From Mucilaginibacter endophyticus (GTDB lineage Bacteria; Bacteroidota; Bacteroidia; Sphingobacteriales; Sphingobacteriaceae), in the NCBI RefSeq assembly GCF_003351025.1, contig NZ_QPCG01000001.1, forward strand, positions 379,949 to 443,948: a stretch of 64,000 bases of DNA, given 5' to 3'. Position 1 is the stretch's first letter, and each line of letters begins with the position of its first letter. The notes under the pieces are model-generated. The model was not told the DNA's origin. It saw only the letters and a list, made by a program, of their open reading frames with translations, and did not search any database. A program made the translations under genes and the position numbers. Shown here in pieces: positions 28,220 through 36,936 of the stretch.

Positions 28220-30031
28220 TTACCCCACCCTTTTCCTCACAGCGTAATTATTAAGCTTTTCCAGCAGGTCGTCCGGTTTAAATGGTTTCGCTACGTAGTC
28301 GTTCATGCCTGCCTCGTACACTTGTTCTTTGATATCAAAAAGCGCCGAAGCAGTAAGCGCGATGATAGGCACACCTGACTTTTTTGGATCGGCCATTTTA
28401 CGGATCTCTTTTGATGCATCAAAACCGTTCATCACCGGCATCTGCAGATCCATTAATACGATATCAAAGTTTCCGTACTGCATAAACTCAACCGCGCGTT
28501 CACCGTTTTCGGCAATGGTTGGGTTAATGCTCCATTTACTCAGCAATTTTTTCATCAGCATTACATTCACCATGTTATCTTCGGCAATAAGCACACGCAG
28601 GGAGGCCAGGGTATCTTCTGCCGATTGCTTTGCCTGCGGCGCGGCAACTGCTTCAGCCACTACTTCTGTTGATACCGGGAACTCCATATTAAATGAAAAC
28701 TCAGATCCGTGCCCCGTTATGCTGTTAACCGTCATTTGCAGGCCTTGCAGCTCAAGCAATCGTTTAACAATAGCCAGCCCTAAACCGGTACCACCATATT
28801 CACGTGTAGTAGCTAACGATTCCTGCGTAAAGGGTTCAAATATATTTTCGAGGTTTTCCTTTTTAATACCAATACCCGTATCCCTTATCGAAAAATTAAC
28901 GGTAACCATGTTGTGCCTATCTTCCACGCAGGTAACCCTTACCCATATGTTTCCCTGCGCCGTAAATTTTATAGCGTTACTCACCAGGTTAAAAATGATT
29001 TGGGTAATGCGGGTAGGATCGCCAAAAAGCACTTTATTTTTCAGCGAGCTATCAACATCAAGCTTAAACAGCAGTCCTTTTTCTTCGGCTTTTAATATTT
29101 GACCGCCGCAAATACTGTTCATCAGCTCAATAAGGTTAAAACGGATGTTTTCAAACACCACTTTACCTGATTCAATTTTGCTGAAATCGAGCACATCATT
29201 AACAATAGCCAATAGGTTATTGGCCGAAAACTTAAGTACTTCAAGGTTCTCGCGCTGATCGGGGCGTGGGCCGCTCATCATGAGCAGGTTGCTCATCCCT
29301 ATAACAGCATTTAAAGGCGTACGTATTTCATGCGACATGGTTGACAGGAACTCGGATTTTGCCTGAGCCGATTTTTCTGCCTTCTCAATAGCAGTTTCCA
29401 TTTTATTGTAAAGCCGGGCTTGCTCCGAGCTGCTATCTTTAAGATGCTTGATGTTTTTTAAGAAAGCCGTATAAAAATGACTGTGGATAAATATGAGCAG
29501 TATAAAATTGGCAAACAGGCTAATGATAATGGTCGACTGATCAATTTTATTAGGCTTAATACCGATAACGTACCCGCTGTTATATTCAATGATCATAAAT
29601 ACCAGCACCGGTACCGTGTTGAGCAACGAATAAATAAGCCCCCATTGCTGCCCGAGCATGTAATAGCTAAATACGATAACAATGATAATTACCTGTACTG
29701 TAATGATATTTACAGTTTGTATAGAAACATAAACCAAACTGGCATTAACAAGAGTACCTACCACAAGTAGGGCATGTGCCGCGCCACGCCAGTCGGGCCG
29801 CCAGGTTAAATATTTAAATAGTAATACTACCGATCCCATTAAAACCAGGGCAGTTTGGGCAAGCATCCGTTGGCCCTGGAAATAAACGTTGAGGTATAGC
29901 GCCCCAAGGGCTACAAAAATAAGGAAGAACCCATAATACAATAAACGGATACGGGCCTGGTCAAGGAACGGCTGCTCCTTCGACAAGATTTTATAAATTG
30001 ATAAGTTGAAGAAACTTACTTTTTTACTCAT
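28220..30031 (-). CDS. Membrane-bound hybrid histidine kinase
   Basis: This 603-residue protein has an N-terminal domain of about six membrane helices (residues 25-190). HisKA follows, with the acceptor His in FLSTMSHEIRTPLNAVIGMS, then HATPase (NLVSNAIKFT, DTGIGIKKENL, GGTGLGLAIVKRL). The C-terminal receiver domain is complete (VLIAEDNMVNVMLMKKLL, acceptor Asp in IVLMDLQMPVMNG, Lys in YVAKPFKPDDL). There is no output domain or His-phosphotransfer domain. The phosphate must pass to a separate protein, or the receiver self-regulates the kinase. No partner is nearby and the signal is unknown. Confidence 0.93.
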   Translation of the reverse strand: MSKKVSFFNLSIYKILSKEQPFLDQARIRLLYYGFFLIFVALGALYLNVYFQGQRMLAQTALVLMGSVVLLFKYLTWRPDWRGAAHALLVVGTLVNASLVYVSIQTVNIITVQVIIIVIVFSYYMLGQQWGLIYSLLNTVPVLVFMIIEYNSGYVIGIKPNKIDQSTIIISLFANFILLIFIHSHFYTAFLKNIKHLKDSSSEQARLYNKMETAIEKAEKSAQAKSEFLSTMSHEIRTPLNAVIGMSNLLMMSGPRPDQRENLEVLKFSANNLLAIVNDVLDFSKIESGKVVFENIRFNLIELMNSICGGQILKAEEKGLLFKLDVDSSLKNKVLFGDPTRITQIIFNLVSNAIKFTAQGNIWVRVTCVEDRHNMVTVNFSIRDTGIGIKKENLENIFEPFTQESLATTREYGGTGLGLAIVKRLLELQGLQMTVNSITGHGSEFSFNMEFPVSTEVVAEAVAAPQAKQSAEDTLASLRVLIAEDNMVNVMLMKKLLSKWSINPTIAENGERAVEFMQYGNFDIVLMDLQMPVMNGFDASKEIRKMADPKKSGVPIIALTASALFDIKEQVYEAGMNDYVAKPFKPDDLLEKLNNYAVRKRVG

Positions 30032-30121
30032 ATTCAGAACTTAACATTGGCCATGTAATTTGAACAAGTTAGCATACGTATTGTACGCTAACTTGTTATA
30101 CAAAGCCGGTAAGTTCTGCAA

Positions 30122-32770
30122 TTAGCAAGCCAAAGCTGCCAGGTTTTCTTCAATGATGGTTAATTTGGCTTCGGCATCTGCCTTTTTCTTTTGCTCAACC
30201 TCAACCACTTCGGGTTTGGCGTTGGCCATAAACCGTTCATTGCCCAGTTTCGCGTTAACAGATTTCAGAAAACCCAGCAGATATTCCTGCTCTTTTTTCA
30301 GCCTAGCGCACTCAGCAACCGGATCAATTTCTTCGCTGAACGGAACATAAAATTCATCGGTTGAAGCTAAGAAATTTATAGCCCCGTCAACTTTATCGGT
30401 AACGGTTTCAAACTTGCTGATATTGCCAAGCCTGGTAATGATGGCCTGATATTGGCTATATCCGATACCGGAATTTGATTTAACAAATAATTCAAGCGGT
30501 TCCTTATCCGATATTTGTTTTGTTTTACGAGTATTCCTGATAGAAGTAACGATATCTTTTACTATCTCAACCTCAGCTAATAAGCGTGAATTTATTTCCC
30601 CAATAGCGGGCAATTGCGCTACAATACAGCAGTCTTTTTCAGCACGTTCGCCAAATAGTTCATCATGCCATAACTCTTCGGTAAGGAAAGGCATGAAGGG
30701 ATGTAACACTTTTAATATATTTTCAAAAAATTGGATAGTAGCCGTATAAGTCGCTTTATCAATTGGATGCTGATAAGCAGGCTTGATCATCTCCAGGTAC
30801 CATGCGCAAAAATCGTCCCATACCAGTTTATAGGTATCCATGAGGGCCTCCGATAAACGGTATTGAGCAAAGTTAGCTTCAATTTCGGTAAGCGCCTGGT
30901 TAAACCTGTTACCAAACCACTCAATGGCTACAGCATTGGGGTTAGCAAGGCTTTCATCAACTTCCCAGCCTTTTACCAGTTTAAAGGCATTCCATACTTT
31001 GTTGGCAAAGCCCGAACCTTGCTTGCAATAGCTTTCGTCAAACATTAGGTCGTTACCGGCAGGAGAGCATAACAGCATACCTACACGTACACCATCGGCA
31101 CCATAGCTCTCAATTAAATCGAGCGGGTCTGGTGAGTTACCTAACGACTTCGACATTTTACGACCGAGCTTATCCCTTACAATACCGGTAAGGTACACGT
31201 TCCTGAACGGCACTTCGCCCCTGAACTCATGACCGGCCATGATCATCCTCGCTACCCAGAAAAACAGGATTTCGGGTGCGGTAACCAGGTCATTGGTTGG
31301 GTAATAATAGTTGATATCGGCGTTATCAGGATCTTTAAAACCGTCAAATACCGAAATTGGCCACAACCATGATGAAAACCAGGTATCAACCACGTCTTCA
31401 TCCTGCCTCAAGTCGGCAGCGGTAAGTTCCGGATTTTTAGCCTGTGCTTCCGTCAACGCCTCATCAGCGTTTTTCGCAATCACAAATTCGCCGTTAGGCA
31501 GGTACCAGGCCGGGATCTGTTGCCCCCACCATAGCTGGCGACTGATATTCCAGTCCCTTACATTCTCCATCCAGTGGCGGTAGGTATTTACAAATTTTTC
31601 GGGAATCAGTTTAATCTCGCCGTTCAATACATAATCTAAAGCTGGTTTAGCCATCTCGCCCATCTTGCAAAACCATTGCATTGATAGCTTAGGCTCAATA
31701 ACCGCGTTGGTACGTTCCGAAAAACCAACCTGCGATTTATACTCTTCAACCTTTTCCAGTACGCCGGCTTCCTCTAACAAAACAGCTATCTTTTTACGGG
31801 CGGCAAAACGGTCTTCACCAACTAGTATCTGCGCCTTTTCATTCAGCGTACCGTCGTCATTTAAAATATCAATAACTGGCAGGTTATGACGCTGGCCCAG
31901 TTCATAGTCATTTAAATCATGAGCAGGGGTAACCTTCAAACAGCCGGTACCAAAATCCATAGTTACGTAATTATCCAGTATCACCGGTATCTCGCGGTTG
32001 ATAAGCGGGATGTATACCCTTTTACCATGCAGGTGCAGGTAACGCTCATCATTAGGGTTGATACAGATAGCCGCATCAGCCATAATGGTTTCTGGGCGGG
32101 TGGTAGCGATGGTCAGGTAGTCTGAAGCCTGAAGTTCTGAGTCCGAAGTTTGACTTACAACTTTATACTTAATATAATAAAGCTTCTGATTTACCTCTTT
32201 ACGATTAACTTCCTCATCACTTACCGCGGTTTTACCCTGTGGATCCCAGTTGATCATACGGATACCGCGATAGATCAATCCTTTTTTATACAGGTGAATG
32301 AAAGTATCAATAACCGCTTCCGAAAGGCTCTCGTCCATAGTAAACCTGGTACGGTCCCAATCACATGAAGCGCCTAATTTTTTAAGCTGCTCCAGGATAA
32401 TGCCGCCGTATTTTTCCTTCCACTCCCAGGCGTAAGTTAAAAACTCTTCGCGGGTAAGGTCTTTTTTGCTGATGCCGCGCTCTTTAAGCATGGCCACAAC
32501 CTTGGCTTCGGTGGCAATACTGGCGTGATCTGTACCTGGAACCCAGCAGGCATTTTTGCCTTTCATACGGGCGCGGCGAACCAGTACATCCTGTATCGTA
32601 TTGTTAAGCATGTGCCCCATGTGCAAAACCCCGGTAACGTTTGGCGGCGGAATGACTATTGTATAAGGCTCGCGCTCATCAGGCACCGACTTAAAAAAGC
32701 CGTGCTGCAACCAGTAACTGTACCATTTTTCTTCGGTTTCTTTCGGGATATATGTTTTAGCAATACTCAT
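30122..32770 (-). CDS. valS: Valyl-tRNA synthetase
   Basis: ValS charges tRNA-Val and edits misactivated threonine. With the start at 32770 the protein has 882 residues, a normal length. Class Ia motifs are present: PPPNVTGVLHMGHMLNNTIQ (HIGH-type) and GRKMSKSLGNSPDP (KMSKS). The editing domain (YLTIATTRPETIMADAAICI) and the C-terminal coiled coil (ECARLKKEQEYLLGFLKSVN) that grips tRNA are present. The longer ORF start at 32779 falls inside a -7 box. MSIAKTYIPKETEEKWYSYW at 32770 therefore fits better. Confidence 0.96.
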   Translation of the reverse strand: MSIAKTYIPKETEEKWYSYWLQHGFFKSVPDEREPYTIVIPPPNVTGVLHMGHMLNNTIQDVLVRRARMKGKNACWVPGTDHASIATEAKVVAMLKERGISKKDLTREEFLTYAWEWKEKYGGIILEQLKKLGASCDWDRTRFTMDESLSEAVIDTFIHLYKKGLIYRGIRMINWDPQGKTAVSDEEVNRKEVNQKLYYIKYKVVSQTSDSELQASDYLTIATTRPETIMADAAICINPNDERYLHLHGKRVYIPLINREIPVILDNYVTMDFGTGCLKVTPAHDLNDYELGQRHNLPVIDILNDDGTLNEKAQILVGEDRFAARKKIAVLLEEAGVLEKVEEYKSQVGFSERTNAVIEPKLSMQWFCKMGEMAKPALDYVLNGEIKLIPEKFVNTYRHWMENVRDWNISRQLWWGQQIPAWYLPNGEFVIAKNADEALTEAQAKNPELTAADLRQDEDVVDTWFSSWLWPISVFDGFKDPDNADINYYYPTNDLVTAPEILFFWVARMIMAGHEFRGEVPFRNVYLTGIVRDKLGRKMSKSLGNSPDPLDLIESYGADGVRVGMLLCSPAGNDLMFDESYCKQGSGFANKVWNAFKLVKGWEVDESLANPNAVAIEWFGNRFNQALTEIEANFAQYRLSEALMDTYKLVWDDFCAWYLEMIKPAYQHPIDKATYTATIQFFENILKVLHPFMPFLTEELWHDELFGERAEKDCCIVAQLPAIGEINSRLLAEVEIVKDIVTSIRNTRKTKQISDKEPLELFVKSNSGIGYSQYQAIITRLGNISKFETVTDKVDGAINFLASTDEFYVPFSEEIDPVAECARLKKEQEYLLGFLKSVNAKLGNERFMANAKPEVVEVEQKKKADAEAKLTIIEENLAALAC

Positions 32771-32776
32771 AACGCG

Positions 32777-32784
32777 CAAAAATA
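32777..32784 (-). promoter_or_regulatory. -7 box of valS
   Basis: TATTTTTG on the reverse strand matches TAnnTTTG and ends 6 nt before the ATG at 32770. A TTTG about 25 nt further upstream is slightly too far to be a normal -33. Confidence 0.5.
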
Positions 32785-32825
32785 CGATAGTTAGCGGTTC
32801 ATAGCCAAAGGTTAGGGGATTTTTT

Positions 32826-33352
32826 TATGGGTTCATTGTTGATGGTTCATGGTAGAAGGTAGTTCATGGTTGATAGATCATGGTTGATGGAAGAAGATAG
32901 GCTTGATCTGATTGTTTATAGAGGGATAAGAGCGGAGGCTGCGTTAGGGATGGTAGTGGAAAGCCCACAGCGTGCGGAGGAAACGTGCGGGGCAAGGCGA
33001 GGACTTGCAACGTACAGCCCGGCCCGTCAGCTGACGGGAACGCCCGTATAAAGAAATAAGTGGTGATGTTTTAAGGTTAGCGGGTTTGTCTGAACCCGAA
33101 TTTTTTGAATTAAAGAATTAACAGAATGCCAGGTAAATTCAGTAAATTCTCAAAATTCGTTTAATTCGATCAGGCAATGGGCGTTGCCTCCGGCCCGGGC
33201 TGTACGCTCATACGCCTGCAGGCCTTACGCTCATGGCTGGTATCCGCTACCATCCCTAACGCAAAAACGTTTTCTTTTTAAACATTATCTATACAACCAT
33301 ACACCACCCCCATAACCATGATCTATGAACTATCAACCATGAACTATCACTC
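32826..33352. repeat. Nested inverted repeat region, three repeat families
   Basis: This noncoding stretch is built as palindromes within palindromes. The outer arms are word repeats (GTTCATGGTTGATAG-type at about 32830-32890; GAACTATCAACCATGAAC-type at about 33308-33352). The middle arms are exact: GCGTTAGGGATGGTAG (32941-32956) with CTACCATCCCTAACGC (33247-33262), and CGTACAGCCCGG (33011-33022) with CCGGGCTGTACG (33195-33206). The inner arms are AT-rich and carry GAATTAAAGAATT-like words (33098-33120 and 33145-33170). The whole can fold into one long structure. It separates valS and the M13 peptidase. Confidence 0.8.
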
Positions 33353-33405
33353 CCACAATATTTTTACAATTAACCAGTTATAATAAATGTAACATTCAAA
33401 TTGTC

Positions 33406-33492
33406 ATGAAAACAATGCCTTTTCACCGCTTTTGGCTTGATGTTTTGAAAAAAACCAAACTCGAAGCCATCATTAATTGGTTCAATCATTAA
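33406..33492 (+). CDS. Possible small peptide gene (28 residues)
   Basis: An ATG-TAA frame of 28 codons encodes MKTMPFHRFWLDVLKKTKLE followed by AIINWFNH. The peptide is amphipathic and basic. A short stem, AAAGGC with GCCTTT, followed by a T-run (33491-33514) lies directly at its stop and could end a short transcript. No strong ribosome site or exact -7 box is seen. It may be a real microprotein or simply an untranslated RNA. It is reported because it fills an otherwise empty gap after the repeat region. Confidence 0.3.
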   Translation: MKTMPFHRFWLDVLKKTKLEAIINWFNH

Positions 33493-33514
33493 AGGCCAGC
33501 CCCCGCCTTTTTTT
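33491..33514 (+). terminator. Weak terminator-like hairpin
   Basis: AAAGGC, an 8-nt C-rich loop and GCCTTT form a 6-bp stem followed by further T residues. It coincides with the stop codon of the possible 28-residue peptide and with the -33 element of the next gene. Confidence 0.4.
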
Positions 33515-33542
33515 GCGTAATACCTGCTATTTATTAACTTTA
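33512..33542 (+). promoter_or_regulatory. Promoter of the M13 peptidase gene
   Basis: TTTG (33512-33515), a 19-nt spacer and TAACTTTA (33535-33542, 7 of 8 matches to TAnnTTTG) have the exact Bacteroidota spacing. The ATG follows 16 nt later. Confidence 0.55.
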
Positions 33543-33558
33543 ATTTTTAAGTATTGAC

Positions 33559-35634
33559 ATGAAATTAAAGTTTAACTATTTATTGCTGGCCGCCAGCCTC
33601 GGTATGTCGGTAAATGTTTTTGCAGCAGACGGGCCTAAACCCGTAAAAACCAGGCACAAATCCGCCACGCCTCCTCAAAAGTTTATTGATCCCGCCAATA
33701 TGGACCTGAGCGTAAAGCCGGGAGATGACTTTTTTGAATATGCCAATGGCGGCTGGTTAAAACAAAACGGTATTCCGGCTAAGGAAACCCGCTGGGGAAG
33801 TTTCAATATCCTTCGCCAGGAAAATACGGATAAACTGCTCGGTCTGCTGAAGGAAGTTAGCCAAACTTCAGCGTCAGAACCTAAAGGCAGTTTGAAACAG
33901 CGTGTTGGCGACCTGTACGCCAGTGGCATGGATAGTTTAACTATCGAAAAACGCGGTTACGATCCCGTCAAACCCGATTTGCAGCGTATTGATAAAATAA
34001 AAAGCCTCGACGATTTTATTAACGAACTCACCTATGAACGTGTAAACGGAATTGGCTCGCCAATTTTCAGGTCGGGCGTTGACCAGGACGACAAAAACGT
34101 TAATAAATATGTAATAAGCCTTGGTCAGGGTGGTACTACCTTGCCTGATAGGGACTATTATCTCAAAAATGATCCGCGGTCGAAGAAAGCACAGGATGCT
34201 TTAAAAAAGCTAATCACCACTTTATTTACCCTTAGCGGAAGCAGCGCAGATGAGGCCGCGAAAAACACCGCCATAGTTTATGACCTGGAATATACCTGGG
34301 CCAGGGCGCAATGGAGTCGTGTATCCATGCGCGACCCGCATGTTACATACAACAAGTTCCTGGTGAGCGATTTTGAGAAGCAAACCCCACACTTAAAGTG
34401 GTCAAAAATATTACCGGCCCTTAATATGGGTGGTCAGGACAGCATTATAGTTGGTCAGCCTTCGTTTTTCAAAACCATGGACTCGACATTTGCAGCAACT
34501 CCTATTGCCAAATGGAAAGTTTACCTGCGCTGGAATATGTTAAGGGGCTGCGCCGCGCACTTAAGCTCTGATTTTGTTAATGCAAACTTTGCTTATACCA
34601 GCGCGTTAAGCGGTCAAAAAGTACAAACTCCGCGTACCGAGCGCATGAGCGCCCTGGTTGATAGCTATCTTGGCGAATTGCTGGGTCAGCTTTTTGTTGA
34701 AAAATACTTTACGCCAGCCGCTAAACAATACATGGTTGAGCTGGTGAATAACCTTAAAGAAACCCTTGGCGACCGCATTAAACGCCTTGACTGGATGAGC
34801 CCGGCAACCAAAGAACGTGCGCTTAAAAAACTAAATGCCTTTACTGTAAAAATTGGCTACCCGGATAATTGGGAAAAATATGACGGCATTGTAATTAACC
34901 GTGATGATTATTTCGGTAACCTGCGTGCCGCAAGCAAATGGCGCTACAATTTTAACGTGAGCCGTTTAGGCAAACCGGTTGATAAAACCCGTTGGGGAAT
35001 GACACCGCCAACAGTTAACGCGTATTACAACCCAACTAATAACGAGATTGTGTTCCCGGCAGGTATTCTGCAGTTTCCTTTTTTTGATTTTAAGGCTGAT
35101 GATGCTGTTAACTACGGTGGCATTGGTGCCGTAATTGGCCACGAAATGACCCACGGTTTTGACGACCAAGGCCGCCAGTACGATGCCGATGGCACCCTGC
35201 GCGACTGGTGGACTAAAGAGGATGCCGATAAGTTTAAATCGCGTGCCGACCAGGTGGTTAACCAATACAATGCTTTCACGGTAGTTGATACCCTGCACGT
35301 AAACGGCAAGCTTACCCTTGGCGAAAACCTGGCCGATCTTGGCGGTTTAAATATCGCGTACGAGGCATTCAGCAAAACCAAACAGGGTCAATCGGCTAAT
35401 ACCATTGATGGTTTTACGCCCGATCAGCGTTTCTTCCTGTCATGGGCACAGGTATGGCGTTCTTCGCAAACTCCGGAGTCGGCAGCGCAAAGGATCCTGA
35501 CAGATCCTCACTCGCCTGAGCGTTTCCGCACCAATGCGCCTATAACCAATATCAATGCATGGTACAAAGCCTTTGATATAAAACCGGGCGATAAGATGTA
35601 TAAGAAGCCTGAGGACAGGACTAAAATCTGGTAA
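33559..35634 (+). CDS. Secreted M13-family (neprilysin-like) metallopeptidase
   Basis: This 691-residue zinc endopeptidase has a signal peptide (MKLKFNYLLLAASLGMSVNV, then FA before AADG). The M13 N-terminal domain starts NMDLSVKPGDDFFEYANGGW. The catalytic block is VNAYYNPTNNEIVFPAGILQ, the zinc site VIGHEMTHGFDDQGRQYD and the third ligand GENLADLGGL. The conserved C-terminal RTNAPITNINAWYKAFDIKP is present. It cleaves oligopeptides outside the inner membrane. It is monocistronic, with a promoter at 33512-33542 and a strong terminator after the stop. Confidence 0.95.
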   Translation: MKLKFNYLLLAASLGMSVNVFAADGPKPVKTRHKSATPPQKFIDPANMDLSVKPGDDFFEYANGGWLKQNGIPAKETRWGSFNILRQENTDKLLGLLKEVSQTSASEPKGSLKQRVGDLYASGMDSLTIEKRGYDPVKPDLQRIDKIKSLDDFINELTYERVNGIGSPIFRSGVDQDDKNVNKYVISLGQGGTTLPDRDYYLKNDPRSKKAQDALKKLITTLFTLSGSSADEAAKNTAIVYDLEYTWARAQWSRVSMRDPHVTYNKFLVSDFEKQTPHLKWSKILPALNMGGQDSIIVGQPSFFKTMDSTFAATPIAKWKVYLRWNMLRGCAAHLSSDFVNANFAYTSALSGQKVQTPRTERMSALVDSYLGELLGQLFVEKYFTPAAKQYMVELVNNLKETLGDRIKRLDWMSPATKERALKKLNAFTVKIGYPDNWEKYDGIVINRDDYFGNLRAASKWRYNFNVSRLGKPVDKTRWGMTPPTVNAYYNPTNNEIVFPAGILQFPFFDFKADDAVNYGGIGAVIGHEMTHGFDDQGRQYDADGTLRDWWTKEDADKFKSRADQVVNQYNAFTVVDTLHVNGKLTLGENLADLGGLNIAYEAFSKTKQGQSANTIDGFTPDQRFFLSWAQVWRSSQTPESAAQRILTDPHSPERFRTNAPITNINAWYKAFDIKPGDKMYKKPEDRTKIW

Positions 35635-35650
35635 TCAAACCCTTTTTATA

Positions 35651-35686
35651 AAAACAGGCCCGGTTCATCGCCGGGCCTGTTTTATT
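35651..35686 (+). terminator. Rho-independent terminator after the M13 peptidase gene
   Basis: AAAACAGGCCCGG (35651-35663), a 7-nt loop and CCGGGCCTGTTTT (35671-35683) form a perfect 13-bp stem ending in a T-rich run. Confidence 0.9.
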
Positions 35687-35787
35687 TTATAGCTTATTGG
35701 CATAAATCCGCCCTGTATATGGCTCAAAAACACCTATATCATATTGTAATTTCGTGATAACTTTATGGTATAAACCTTTTAAAACAA

Positions 35788-36234
35788 ATGAAAACAATAT
35801 TTGATAAAGAAACCCGTGACGGCCTGATAACCCGCATCAATTCAGTTAACGAAAACAGTCAGCCGCAATGGGGTAAAATGAATGTTTATCAAATGCTGAA
35901 ACATTGCACCCTGTCTGACGAGATGTACCTGGGCATTACCCATTATAAACGAGCGTTTATTGGCAGGTTATTTGGCAAAGTGGCGCTGAAGGGGATGCTC
36001 AAGGATGATAGTCCGCTGGCAAAAAACAATCCAACCGTTCCGCAATGCAAAGTAACAGAGCCAGGTGGTGATATAGCAGCGCAGAAAAAACAATGGATTA
36101 ATTTGGTTGAAGAATACGGCAGGACTCCCAAAACCGATTTTGAACATACCTTTTTCGGAAAAATGACCAGGGAGCAAATGGGGCAATTAGCGTATAAACA
36201 TATCGATCATCATTTGAGGCAGTTTAGTAATTAA
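35788..36234 (+). CDS. DUF1569 (DinB-like) protein
   Basis: This 148-residue cytoplasmic helical protein matches DUF1569, which belongs to the DinB/YfiT-like four-helix superfamily. Characteristic pieces are INSVNENSQPQWGKMNVYQM, LKHCTLSDEMYLG, EHTFFGKMTREQMGQLAYKH and IDHHLRQFSN. His residues in MLKHC and IDHHLRQF match the metal-binding positions of DinB-like proteins. The activity is unknown. A near-match to a -7 box (TAACTTTA, 35758-35765) lies 22 nt upstream of the start. The gene is convergent with the Doc toxin gene. Confidence 0.8.
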   Translation: MKTIFDKETRDGLITRINSVNENSQPQWGKMNVYQMLKHCTLSDEMYLGITHYKRAFIGRLFGKVALKGMLKDDSPLAKNNPTVPQCKVTEPGGDIAAQKKQWINLVEEYGRTPKTDFEHTFFGKMTREQMGQLAYKHIDHHLRQFSN

Positions 36235-36244
36235 AGCGGCAAGA

Positions 36245-36625
36245 TCATTTAACGGCGATCAACTTTGCTACTATCCAGCTCCTTATTTCATCAAATCTTA
36301 TCTGACCTGTACTTGCAGCAATAACCATTTGATATTTTTCGTCTTGTGTCGCTGCTATATCAAATCCATTTTCCATTAAAATCAACCGCATCAATACATA
36401 GGATATCCTTTTGTTTCCATCCATAAAAGGGTGGTTTATAATAAGGCTCTCAAAAATGGCAGCAGCCTTATCCGCTGGATCCGGATATAACTCATGCTGA
36501 TCAAAAGTAGCATAAGGCCGCGCAAGGGCAGCTTCCAATCCAGGCAAATCACGTATCCCTGTCAGTCCGCCAAATTTTTCAATAAGTACATTATGTATTT
36601 GATCGGCTTTTTCAACACTTATCAT
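36245..36625 (-). CDS. Doc-type (death-on-curing) Fic-fold toxin
   Basis: This 126-residue toxin has the Fic/Doc fold. The active loop HPFMDGNKR (His65 to Arg73) matches HxFx(D/N)GNKR. Doc enzymes phosphorylate EF-Tu and stop translation, whereas most Fic proteins AMPylate. The short length and the loop with Asp before Gly favour the Doc-like branch. The upstream helical segment LPGLEAALARPYATFDQ is typical of Doc. The start overlaps the antitoxin stop by 4 nt (ATGA), the usual toxin-antitoxin arrangement. The fold is confident; the target is inferred. Confidence 0.9.
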   Translation of the reverse strand: MISVEKADQIHNVLIEKFGGLTGIRDLPGLEAALARPYATFDQHELYPDPADKAAAIFESLIINHPFMDGNKRISYVLMRLILMENGFDIAATQDEKYQMVIAASTGQIRFDEIRSWIVAKLIAVK

Positions 36626-36810
36626 TGAGCAAGTTTTTCTAATAATTCGCTATCCTCGGTAAGTATCTGCCTCAAATGCGTTGCTAATTTTATATCGCCC
36701 GATGATTTCGACTGCAACTGTTTCAGGTATGAAAGAATATCCGCTAAAGCTTCTTCCGGAACATTTTCAAGCGTTTTATTAATCTCGGTCTTTATTTCAG
36801 TAACTGTCAT
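36622..36810 (-). CDS. Antitoxin of the Doc-type pair
   Basis: This 62-residue acidic, mostly helical protein (MTVTEIKTEINKTLENVPEE, ALADILSYLKQLQS) lies directly before the Doc gene, whose start overlaps its stop by 4 nt. The helix EEALADILSYLKQL resembles the small DUF2281-like or Phd-like antitoxin tails of Bacteroidota. I see no clear Phd N-terminal DNA-binding domain. The antitoxin role rests on gene order. The start is ATG 36810; an in-frame TTG at 36816 lies inside a -7 box. Confidence 0.75.
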   Translation of the reverse strand: MTVTEIKTEINKTLENVPEEALADILSYLKQLQSKSSGDIKLATHLRQILTEDSELLEKLAQ

Positions 36811-36813
36811 ATT

Positions 36814-36821
36814 CAAATTTA
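36814..36821 (-). promoter_or_regulatory. -7 box of the Doc antitoxin-toxin operon
   Basis: TAAATTTG on the reverse strand matches TAnnTTTG and ends 3 nt before the ATG at 36810. A TTGG about 16 nt upstream may be the -33. The expected transcript is leaderless. Confidence 0.5.
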
Positions 36822-36918
36822 ATCATTTTATCGTAAGCCAACTTCACAGGTTTACACAAAGGCTATCAATATTTACACCAGTTAAACATTGCGCAAATAA
36901 AACATATTGCCTAAACAT

Positions 36919-36926
36919 TATCTTTG
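36919..36926 (+). promoter_or_regulatory. -7 box of the MBL-rhodanese gene
   Basis: TATCTTTG matches TAnnTTTG and ends 10 nt before the ATG at 36937. It lies downstream of the alternative TTG start at 36907. Confidence 0.5.
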
Positions 36927-36936
36927 CAGGCAAAAT

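Noticed and set aside
28220-30031. Phosphorelay partner for the hybrid kinase nearby
   Set aside because: No Hpt domain or response regulator is found within the window near either kinase gene.
32866-33051. 61-codon forward ORF inside the nested repeat
   Set aside because: It consists entirely of repeat sequence with no protein-like pattern.
36907-36936. Longer start of the MBL-rhodanese gene at TTG 36907
   Set aside because: The -7 box at 36919-36926 lies inside the extension; ATG 36937 begins the conserved MBL domain.
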